A stretch of 6,631 nt of DNA from NCBI GenBank assembly GCA_029881635.1, contig JAOUMG010000114.1, forward strand, positions 1 to 6,631. Direction: 5' to 3'. The stretch is from Paracoccaceae bacterium (GTDB taxonomy: Bacteria; Pseudomonadota; Alphaproteobacteria; Rhodobacterales; Rhodobacteraceae). The notes beneath the pieces are model-generated. The model made no database searches. It had not been told where the DNA came from and saw only the letters and a program-made list of their open reading frames with translations. The position numbers and the translations under genes are program-made. This document shows, one piece after another, positions 1-5,922 of the stretch. Position 1 is the first letter of the stretch. Every line of letters starts with the position of its first letter.

Positions 1-1792
1 TCATGGCCAAGCCGAATTGCGGATCGCGGCGGATATTAATGATAAGTTCTGCGATCGGTTTTGGGGCAAGCTTTTCCACCAGAAAGCGGTTGGTCACAGC
101 ATCAGGATTAAATTCGGCGACAGCTTTCGGCATCGCCTGCAGCGCCAGTTCAAGTATGCGATCATCTGAGATTCCGACAGCCACCGCGCCGGCCTCTGAT
201 TTATGGGCGAGCTTTGGACCCAGCATCTTCAATACGACCGGAAAGCCTATTTCGCGCGCGGCTGAAATGACATCCTCGCGGCAGGCAACACGACCTTCGG
301 GGATTTGCAGGCCAAGGGAGGAAACCAGCGACTTTCCGTCAGCCTCTTCTAACGTCTGACACAATGTCAGCGGTGCCCCGATCAGCAAGCTTTCTGTCTC
401 TGCCGCAAGTATCCGGTTGCGTGCGGCACCCCAGTTTGTGGCGTTATTCAGGGCGTTGACCGTTTCGGCCAACCCCTGCATAGGTGCCACACCTTTGGAC
501 ACCAGCCATTCGCGGGTGGACAGGTCGATGTTTTCGGGCAGGGTCGCGCAGATCGCAGCTGGAATGCCCTTGGTGGCAGCGATGAACGCCCCCGCATCCG
601 TAAGATAAGAACCTTTGGATTCGTCCAACCCTTCAGCCGGGTAGTCCTGTACAAGAACCGCCGAATGGGCCGATGACAAGGCAATCGACCGGCTAAACAC
701 CGGTGCTGTCCGGGCGGCATCGCCCCAGATCGGGGTGGTGTAGTCAAGCGGGTTGGATACGGTCGCGATGTCAGGCAGAAGGCCCGCGATTTCTTTGGCT
801 GCGGAAGGGGTGAATGCGGGAAAGTCCAGCCCGGCCTTTTCGGCATGATCCGCAAGCATCGTTGCCCCGCCGCCCGAGCAGGTGAACCCCATCGCGCGAT
901 TTCCGGCGGGAATGCCGGCTACGCAGATAAACTTAAGTGTTTCAATAAGTTCAGAAGGGGTGTTGACACGAATAACGCCCGCCCTCGCAAAGAGCGCGTC
1001 GTAAAGGTCATCCGCGCCCGACAGTGATCCGGTATGGCTAACCGTCAGCGAGGCGCCGATTTTGGAAGAGCCGGATTTCAACGCAACGACAGGGATGTTT
1101 TGTCTTAATGCCTTCAGCGCCGCGCTTTCAAAAGCCCGGATGTCATGCAGCCCTTCGATGTGAATTCCGATTGCACGCACCGCCGGGTGATCGGCCAGAT
1201 GGTCAACGAAATCTTCGATCCGCAGAACCGATTGGTTTCCTCCCGAAATCATATGGGTCAGCGGCAGCGAGCGCTGCGCCATGGTGATGTCAGAGGACAG
1301 CATCCCGCTTTGGGTGATTATTGCGGCGCCGTATCCGGGGGAGGTGCCCCCATGCGCAAACGGCCAAAGTGCGCAACGGTCAATGTAGTTGATGACCCCG
1401 TAGCAATTCGGACCCACCAGCGCGAGGTTTCCGGCGGCCTCGACCAACGCGTGCTCCATCGCCTGACCATCTGCGCCAGCTTCGCGAAACCCGGCTGAAT
1501 AGCAAACGATGCCGCCAGCGCCCATGGCGGCCAGACGGGCTGTGCTTTGGATGGCCGCGGGTGCCGGTACAGCCATAAATGAGGCATCCGGGGCCTCGGG
1601 CAAGTCGTCAACCGAGGCGAAGCACCGATAACCGCCTAAGAATTCGCGACGCGGATTGACGGGCCAGATGGCGCCTTTGTATCCAATCCGTTCTGCTTCG
1701 CGAATTGCGACTTCGGCGTCGCGCCCACCAAAAAAGGCGATATGGCGCGGGTTAAGAAGGCGCACCAGATTGTTGCGGCGTTCCGGCGTCAT
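1..1792 (-). CDS. NDP-forming acyl-CoA synthetase (acetate--CoA ligase family), C-terminus cut by window edge
   Basis: This frame is open without a stop from the ATG at 1790-1792 to the left edge: 597 codons of a family that usually has about 700. It should join a carboxylic acid to CoA in the cytoplasm using ATP, giving ADP and phosphate through a phosphohistidine, unlike AMP-forming ligases. Domains in order: Rossmann-like CoA-binding domain (about residues 12-105, with a PVNPRRE stretch); succinyl-CoA-ligase-like domain with VGPNCYG (126-132), TQSGM (160-164) and the phosphorylated-histidine motif SHTGSLSG (His253); a second ligase domain with SGGG (306-309) and NPLDY (347-351); and an ATP-grasp domain from about 475, with HKSEAG (His530) and RDPQFG near the cut. 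The start overlaps the dehydrogenase stop as ATGA and has no good ribosome binding site, so translation is probably coupled. Family is near certain. Substrate is unknown; a betaine-type acid is a guess from the neighbours. The superfamily also includes the DMSP-acting DddX. Confidence 0.93.
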   Translation of the reverse strand, partial: MTPERRNNLVRLLNPRHIAFFGGRDAEVAIREAERIGYKGAIWPVNPRREFLGGYRCFASVDDLPEAPDASFMAVPAPAAIQSTARLAAMGAGGIVCYSAGFREAGADGQAMEHALVEAAGNLALVGPNCYGVINYIDRCALWPFAHGGTSPGYGAAIITQSGMLSSDITMAQRSLPLTHMISGGNQSVLRIEDFVDHLADHPAVRAIGIHIEGLHDIRAFESAALKALRQNIPVVALKSGSSKIGASLTVSHTGSLSGADDLYDALFARAGVIRVNTPSELIETLKFICVAGIPAGNRAMGFTCSGGGATMLADHAEKAGLDFPAFTPSAAKEIAGLLPDIATVSNPLDYTTPIWGDAARTAPVFSRSIALSSAHSAVLVQDYPAEGLDESKGSYLTDAGAFIAATKGIPAAICATLPENIDLSTREWLVSKGVAPMQGLAETVNALNNATNWGAARNRILAAETESLLIGAPLTLCQTLEEADGKSLVSSLGLQIPEGRVACREDVISAAREIGFPVVLKMLGPKLAHKSEAGAVAVGISDDRILELALQAMPKAVAEFNPDAVTNRFLVEKLAPKPIAELIINIRRDPQFGLAM

Positions 1793-2949
1793 GCGCCCAA
1801 CGGTCTGAGTATGGAGCGGGTAATGATGTGGCGCTGAATTTCCGAAGTGCCATCCCAGATGCGTTCCAGGCGGCTGTCGCGCCACAGTCTTTGGATCGGC
1901 AATTCCTCCATCAGTCCCATGCCGCCATAGATCTGTACCGTATCATCGGCGACCCGTCCCAGCATTTCCGAACAGTAGACCTTGACCATCGCCGCATCCG
2001 CATCGGTCATGATACCGGATTCAGCGCGCGTCACGGCATCCGCCACAAGCAAATCTGCCGTTCGCAGACCGATGGCCATATCGGCCAGCCGGAACCCGGT
2101 TGCTTGGAAATTGCCGATGGGTTGTCCGAACTGGCGGCGATTTGCAGCCCATTCGCTGGCCAAGCCCATCAATCGTTCCGCTTTGCCGCAACAGGACGCA
2201 CCAACCCAGATGCGGCCCATTCCCAGCCATTTTCCGGCAAGTTCAAATCCTTTGCCTTCTTCGCCCAGTATTTGACCCGGTCCCAGCCGAACATCGTTGA
2301 ACGAAAGCTGGAAGGTTTTATAGCCACGGTAGCTGACGCAGCGGTTACCTTCCTGTATTTCGAAGCCCTTGATCCCCACATCGACCAGAAAGGCGGTTAT
2401 CCGTTTGCGGGGGCCGCGCTTGGTTTCATCCAAACCGGTTGCTGCAAAGACGATGGCGAAATCGGGCATGCACGGGCCTGAAATAAAATGCTTTGACCCG
2501 TTCAATATCCAGTCGTCACCATCCCGCCTGGCGTTTGACTTCATGCCTAACGCGTCCGACCCAGCCTCAGGCTCGGTCAAGGCAAAGAGCTCGCGTTTTT
2601 CAGCGCGGACGCAGGGCATCAGGTATGTTTCGATCTGATCGCCCTCGCAGGCCAGCAGGATTTCGGTGGGCCGCCCGATCCAGCTATGCAAGGCGTGGCT
2701 GGTCTTGCCGTATTCGCGTTCAATCAATCGCATCGCCGATTTCGACAGGCCGCCGCCGCCTATGTCGTCAGGCAGATTTGCCGAATACAACCCCGCATCA
2801 ATCGCACGCTTTTCGATCTGGCGACCGAGGTCCACGGGTACTTCGCCGAGTTTGTCGACCATGTCTTCATGCGGATAAATCTCCGCCTCCATGAAGGCGC
2901 GGACGGTGCTGAGCAAAAGCTCGTTTTCGTGCGAATGATCAAGTGTCAC
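1789..2949 (-). CDS. Acyl-CoA dehydrogenase (FAD-dependent)
   Basis: The 386-residue product has the normal length for this family, which oxidises acyl-CoA to 2-enoyl-CoA and passes electrons from FAD to electron-transferring flavoprotein. Visible landmarks: N-terminal helical domain (about 5-118); middle beta domain with signature TEPEAGSD (125-132) and WILNGSKHFISG (147-158); C-terminal helical domain with RRQFG (271-275), which contacts FAD in the family, and QIYGGMG (339-345). The C-terminal motif reads WDGTSEIQR (365-373), so Asp366 sits where medium- and short-chain enzymes carry the catalytic Glu. The alternative base position used by isovaleryl-CoA dehydrogenase appears to be Gly (in GMGR, 243-246). 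The start is a GTG with GGAG six bases upstream; the next Met, residue 20, would remove part of the first helix. It lies 18 bases after permease 2 and overlaps the synthetase by 4 bases, suggesting that it acts on the CoA ester made by that enzyme. Substrate unknown. Confidence 0.95.
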   Translation of the reverse strand: MTLDHSHENELLLSTVRAFMEAEIYPHEDMVDKLGEVPVDLGRQIEKRAIDAGLYSANLPDDIGGGGLSKSAMRLIEREYGKTSHALHSWIGRPTEILLACEGDQIETYLMPCVRAEKRELFALTEPEAGSDALGMKSNARRDGDDWILNGSKHFISGPCMPDFAIVFAATGLDETKRGPRKRITAFLVDVGIKGFEIQEGNRCVSYRGYKTFQLSFNDVRLGPGQILGEEGKGFELAGKWLGMGRIWVGASCCGKAERLMGLASEWAANRRQFGQPIGNFQATGFRLADMAIGLRTADLLVADAVTRAESGIMTDADAAMVKVYCSEMLGRVADDTVQIYGGMGLMEELPIQRLWRDSRLERIWDGTSEIQRHIITRSILRPLGA

Positions 2950-2955
2950 GCTTTT

Positions 2956-2959
2956 CTCC
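2956..2959 (-). promoter_or_regulatory. Ribosome binding site for the acyl-CoA dehydrogenase
   Basis: On the minus strand GGAG lies six bases upstream of the GTG at 2947-2949, within the 18-base gap after permease 2. It decides the GTG start: an out-of-frame ATG that overlaps the permease stop (2969-2971) has no comparable site and opens no relevant protein. Confidence 0.7.
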
Positions 2960-2967
2960 GGGCTGGT

Positions 2968-3762
2968 TCATGTGTCAGATTTGGCGCGAAGGCGCGAAGC
3001 GACGGTCATAGCGGTGAAGGCGATCAGGGTAATGAAAATCAGGACCACCGCAGCGGCAGCCACTGTTGGGTCGGTGTTTTCGCGAATACCATTCCAGATG
3101 CGGCGGGGCAGGGTGTAGACGTTGAACTTTGAGATAAAGAGCGTCACGACGATTTCATCCCACGAGGCAATGAAAGCGAATACCGCGCCTGCCAACACCC
3201 CTGGGCGGATCGAGGGCAGGATCACCCGGCGCATGGTTGTCAGGTTCGATGCACCTAAGTTACGCGAAGCCTGTTCCAGGCGCTGATCGAACCCGGCAAG
3301 TGACGCGGATACGGTGATCAGTGCAAGGGGTGCGGCCAGCACTGTATGGGCGAGGATCAGACCAGCATAGGTATCCAACAGCCCCATCGGAACAAAAACG
3401 CGGTAGAAGGCCATTGCCGAAATGATCGGCGGAATGACCAACGGCAAAAGCAAAAATGCCCTGACAGCTTCGCCTGCCTTGGACGATACGCGCCAGAGGC
3501 CAATAGCGCAGAAAGTGCCAAGCGCTGTGGCCAACCCAGCCGAGGCAATCGCAATGATAGCGCTTTGTCCAAAGCTGGACAGCCATTCAGGGCTGGTGAA
3601 CAGGTACCGGAAGTGGCGCAATGAAAATGTATCGGTCGGCATCGACAGAAACCGTTTGGGTGTTAGCGATACCGGAATGGCAATGAGGGCAGGCAAGACC
3701 AGAAACAGCAACAAAATCCAGGCCGCTGTGCGATTGATGTGTTCAAACAGGCCCTTTTTCAT
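2968..3762 (-). CDS. ABC transporter permease, PotC-like (second membrane subunit)
   Basis: The 264-residue inner-membrane protein has about six hydrophobic segments (roughly 13-33, 66-90, 100-121, 132-154, 189-210 and 234-256). A cytoplasmic coupling loop matches the binding-protein-dependent permease (EAA) motif at about 162-187, with ASRNLGAS followed by RRVILPSIRPG; this loop docks on the ATPase. Size and style fit the PotC subunit of polyamine/opine importers. The open frame extends 37 codons further upstream (to 3873), but I chose the ATG at 3760-3762. It overlaps the TGA of permease 1 as ATGA, gives a normal N-terminus (MKKGLFEHINRTAAWILLL) and avoids a hydrophilic leader lying inside the neighbouring gene. 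A GGGG run ten bases upstream is only a weak ribosome binding site, so translational coupling is likely. It should pair with permease 1 as a heterodimeric channel. The transported compound cannot be told from this subunit. Confidence 0.92.
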   Translation of the reverse strand: MKKGLFEHINRTAAWILLLFLVLPALIAIPVSLTPKRFLSMPTDTFSLRHFRYLFTSPEWLSSFGQSAIIAIASAGLATALGTFCAIGLWRVSSKAGEAVRAFLLLPLVIPPIISAMAFYRVFVPMGLLDTYAGLILAHTVLAAPLALITVSASLAGFDQRLEQASRNLGASNLTTMRRVILPSIRPGVLAGAVFAFIASWDEIVVTLFISKFNVYTLPRRIWNGIRENTDPTVAAAAVVLIFITLIAFTAMTVASRLRAKSDT

Positions 3763-4613
3763 GTGCGTGCCCCGCCGAAAATTGTCGACAGTTTCATGAA
3801 GCGTGACATCACGAACAACAGCGCCAGCACACCCGCCAGCATCAGTGCAGCCAGCATGGCCGCTGTTCCCCACCGCAATGTCACCAGCAGTTGGACCGAA
3901 ATATACTCGGCCACCATCAGCACCTTGCCCCCGCCAAGGATCGCAGGGGTTACGTAAAACCCCAGACTGATGATGAATACCAATAGGGCTGCTGCGATCA
4001 GGCCGGGTTTGGTCAGTGGCAGGTAGATGCGCCAGAATGTCTGCCCGCCCGTCGCCCCAAGGCTGCGAGATGCCGAAAGCACCCTTGTGTCGATGACTTG
4101 CATGGACGCCAGAAGTGGCAGCACTGCGTAAGGGACCATGTAGTGAACCATGCCGATGAGCACCCCAAGCTCGTTGCGCATGAATTCAATCGGCTGGGAA
4201 ATCAGGCCGACAGCTTCGAGTGAATTGTTCACCAGCCCGTTCCGGCCCAGCAGCATCAGCCATGAAAATGTCCTGACCAGAACGGATATCCAGAAGGACA
4301 CGAGCAGCAGTGCCAACATCCGGCTGCGGCTGCTATCGCGGACATGCACCATCGCATAAGCAATCGAATACCCCAGCAATACGCTGATGACCGTTGTCAG
4401 AATGCAGATGCGAAGCGTGGTCCAGATGATCCGCGCGAGCGAGGATTCCTCGGCAAACAGTGCGGCGTAATTACCCAGTCCCGGTTCCGGATCTGTAATG
4501 CTCAGCCAAAGAACATTGATGATCGGGCCCAAAAACAGCGTCAGCACCAGCGCCAGAAACGGTGCGACCAGAATCCAACCGGGGCTGAGACGTCTGAGAG
4601 GCCGGGCAACCAC
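3759..4613 (-). CDS. ABC transporter permease, PotB-like (first membrane subunit)
   Basis: The 284-residue inner-membrane protein has about six membrane segments (roughly 12-35, 66-90, 98-122, 147-172, 203-225 and 249-271). The EAA coupling loop lies at about 179-200: LSASRSLGATGG followed by WRIYLPLTKPG. The N-terminus (basic, then WILVAPFLALVLTLFLGP) and the first periplasmic loop with GLGNYAALF resemble the PotB subunit of spermidine/putrescine-type importers. The start is a GTG at 4611-4613 with AAGGAG nine bases upstream; a start further downstream would cut into the first helix. It follows the binding-protein gene after a 117-base gap containing two hairpins, and overlaps the next permease by 4 bases. 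With permease 2 it would form the channel energised by the ATPase at the right edge. Family call is firm; substrate unknown. Confidence 0.93.
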   Translation of the reverse strand: MVARPLRRLSPGWILVAPFLALVLTLFLGPIINVLWLSITDPEPGLGNYAALFAEESSLARIIWTTLRICILTTVISVLLGYSIAYAMVHVRDSSRSRMLALLLVSFWISVLVRTFSWLMLLGRNGLVNNSLEAVGLISQPIEFMRNELGVLIGMVHYMVPYAVLPLLASMQVIDTRVLSASRSLGATGGQTFWRIYLPLTKPGLIAAALLVFIISLGFYVTPAILGGGKVLMVAEYISVQLLVTLRWGTAAMLAALMLAGVLALLFVMSRFMKLSTIFGGART

Positions 4614-4622
4614 TGGCGAAAG

Positions 4623-4628
4623 CTCCTT
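4623..4628 (-). promoter_or_regulatory. Ribosome binding site for permease 1
   Basis: Minus-strand AAGGAG lies nine bases upstream of the GTG at 4611-4613. The match to the anti-Shine-Dalgarno sequence is strong and supports the non-ATG start. Confidence 0.7.
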
Positions 4629-4651
4629 TGGGGTTTGGTCAGGTTTCGGGT

Positions 4652-4682
4652 AAAAGGGCGGGGCCGGTTCTTCGCCCCCGCC
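4652..4682 (-). terminator. GC-rich hairpin with short U run between binding protein and permease 1 (leaky terminator or attenuator)
   Basis: On the minus strand GGCGGGG (4676-4682) pairs perfectly with CCCCGCC (4657-4663) across a 12-base loop. One base later comes TTTT (4652-4655). The 7-bp GC stem plus U run resembles a rho-independent terminator, but the U run is short, so partial read-through is expected. In ABC importer operons such a structure after the binding-protein gene often lets that gene outproduce the membrane subunits. That role here is inferred. Confidence 0.5.
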
Positions 4683-4695
4683 AGTTCAGGAAGAG

Positions 4696-4724
4696 CCGAC
4701 GGCACCAATGGCGCCGCCGGTCGG
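4696..4724 (-). other. Hairpin just after the binding-protein stop codon
   Basis: The minus strand can fold with an outer stem CCGAC (4720-4724) against GTCGG (4696-4700) and an inner stem GGCGCC (4710-4715) against GGTGCC (4701-4706), with one G-U pair, a 3-base loop and a 4-base bulge. It starts six bases after the stop codon. No U run follows, so it looks more like a barrier protecting the 3' end of the upstream message than a terminator. It is the first of two adjacent hairpins. Confidence 0.45.
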
Positions 4725-4730
4725 GAGGTT

Positions 4731-5840
4731 TCAGCTGATGGCGTCGAGAAAAGCGTTGACAGCGTCACCGCCGTTTTCGCCCCACCAGACAGGGTCGTTA
4801 AAAGCGATCTTGTCGATATTCATCGCCGAAGTGATGGCATAGGGCTGCTGGCCTTCCGGGATCTGTGCAAAGGCAGCCGGGTTTGAAGGTGTCATGCCAA
4901 GGCAGTCAAGCAGCTGCAATTGGGCATCCGGTTCCTGCGCCGTGGCGATGAACTTCATGATTGCCTCGCGCCCGGCAGGGTTGCCCTTTGGTACGATATA
5001 GGCGCCCGGCATAGCCAAAGCTTCGTTCATCACCAGTTTGTAGCGGCCATCGGTATCGTTTTCGATGTTCTTGCCGCGATTTTGCCAGACCATGCCCATG
5101 GATACTTCGCCATTGACCACCATCGAATGCGCTTCGGATCCGGACCCCCAGTAGAGGCTGTCATCTTTCATCGCCTTGATCTTGGCCAGCGCCCGATCCA
5201 TGTCCAGCGGATAAAGCGCATCCTTGGCCACGCCGTCAGCCATCAAGGCAGCTTCGAGTGATCCGTTTGCCCATTTGTACAGCGACCGTTTGCCGGGGAA
5301 TTTGGCGGTATCAAAGAAATCGGCCCAGGAATTCGGCGGGGTGTCCCCATAAGCCTCGGTGTCGTAGACGAAGGCATAGCCATAAAGGATGATCGAAACG
5401 CCATGCTCAAGCGCATAGTCCGGCAGGGTTTTGTCCTTGCTGACAACATCGTAATCGATCGCTTCCAGATGACCTGACGGGCCAAGCGCCACAGCATCGA
5501 AAAGGTCAGCGTCGCAGACATCGGCGGTGACATTGCCGCTGTCGACCATTTCCTTGATCTTACCCTGAAGCGGCCCTGAAGTATCAAACTTCAGCGGCAT
5601 TCCTGTCGCCTCTGTAAAGGGTTTGCCGATGGCGTTGCCGTGGCATTCTTCGGACTGCCCGCCCCAGTTCCACATGACGATTTCATTGGCCGCGGCATGG
5701 GCATCACCAGCCATCACGGCCTGTGTGGCGACACCTGCCATCCCGCAAAGAATCAGGAAGCTGCGCCGATCCATTTTTCCGGCCTTGAATGCCTTGGCAC
5801 CTTCGGCCACGGTTTCACGCATAAACTGCTTGTCGTGCAT
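4731..5840 (-). CDS. Periplasmic solute-binding protein of a polyamine/opine-type ABC importer, Tat-exported
   Basis: The 369-residue protein should capture the substrate in the periplasm and deliver it to the two permeases. The N-terminus carries a twin-arginine signal: MDRRSFLILCG (23-33, Arg25-Arg26), a hydrophobic core, then AHA-A near residue 49 as the likely cleavage site. It would therefore be exported folded by the Tat system. The mature part begins NEIVMWNWGG and continues with the two-lobed PotD-like pattern: TADVCDADLFDAVAL in the first lobe, then YGYAFVYDTEAYGDTPPNSW, FPGKRSLY and GMVWQNRGK. Trp57, Trp59 and later aromatics could line a site for a cationic ligand, but this is inference. 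I chose the ATG at 5838-5840 because AAGGAGG lies seven bases upstream. The open frame reaches 5933, but the 31 extra codons overlap the ATPase gene's end and have no visible ribosome binding site. Cys32 is not in a lipobox, so it is not called a lipoprotein. Confidence 0.94.
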   Translation of the reverse strand: MHDKQFMRETVAEGAKAFKAGKMDRRSFLILCGMAGVATQAVMAGDAHAAANEIVMWNWGGQSEECHGNAIGKPFTEATGMPLKFDTSGPLQGKIKEMVDSGNVTADVCDADLFDAVALGPSGHLEAIDYDVVSKDKTLPDYALEHGVSIILYGYAFVYDTEAYGDTPPNSWADFFDTAKFPGKRSLYKWANGSLEAALMADGVAKDALYPLDMDRALAKIKAMKDDSLYWGSGSEAHSMVVNGEVSMGMVWQNRGKNIENDTDGRYKLVMNEALAMPGAYIVPKGNPAGREAIMKFIATAQEPDAQLQLLDCLGMTPSNPAAFAQIPEGQQPYAITSAMNIDKIAFNDPVWWGENGGDAVNAFLDAIS

Positions 5841-5847
5841 ATTGGTT

Positions 5848-5854
5848 CCTCCTT
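5848..5854 (-). promoter_or_regulatory. Strong ribosome binding site for the solute-binding protein
   Basis: Minus-strand AAGGAGG stands seven bases upstream of the ATG at 5838-5840. It is the best Shine-Dalgarno match in the window, consistent with a binding protein needing high expression. It settles the start against the longer open frame and against internal Met7 or Met23. Confidence 0.85.
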
Positions 5855-5886
5855 GTTGACCGGTTGAATAAAGCCCGGTGTTTTGA

Positions 5887-5905
5887 TGCGGGATTGGTTC
5901 CCGCA
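5887..5905 (-). repeat. Perfect 7-bp inverted repeat upstream of the binding-protein gene
   Basis: TGCGGGA (minus-strand 5899-5905) pairs perfectly with TCCCGCA (5887-5893) around the 5-base loop ACCAA. The bases that follow in the transcript are TCAAAACACC, so it lacks a U run and is not a convincing terminator. It could stabilise a processed 5' end or be an operator-like palindrome. Its function is not known from sequence. Confidence 0.5.
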
Positions 5906-5922
5906 CATTGCCGTTGGTCGCG

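Larger units (their letters stand above)
5841..5922 (-). other. 82-base gap between ATPase and binding-protein genes
   Basis: This short spacer carries an inverted repeat at 5887-5905, a weaker 5-bp one (ACCGG against CCGGT on the minus strand, 11-base loop), and a strong ribosome binding site. I see no clear -35/-10 promoter pair. It probably serves RNA processing or separate translation of the binding-protein gene within the operon message. Confidence 0.5.

Noticed and set aside
1828..2481. 217-codon open frame on the plus strand opposite the acyl-CoA dehydrogenase
   Set aside because: It is antisense to a gene with intact family motifs, and its translation shows no recognisable domain. 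Such long shadows are common in GC-rich DNA.
3763..3873. 37-codon N-terminal extension of permease 2
   Set aside because: It lies inside permease 1, is not permease-like, and the ATGA overlap start gives the normal family N-terminus.
4344..4886. 180-codon plus-strand open frame across the permease 1 / binding-protein junction
   Set aside because: It is charged, low-complexity-looking sequence overlapping two well-supported genes on the other strand.
5742..5753. Possible lipobox (LILC) in the binding-protein signal peptide
   Set aside because: The residue before Cys32 is Leu rather than Gly, Ala or Ser, and the cysteine lies early in the hydrophobic core of a Tat signal with a good AHA cleavage site further on.
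5887..5905. Inverted repeat read as a transcription terminator between ATPase and binding-protein genes
   Set aside because: No U run follows the stem on the transcribed strand, so it is kept only as an inverted repeat.
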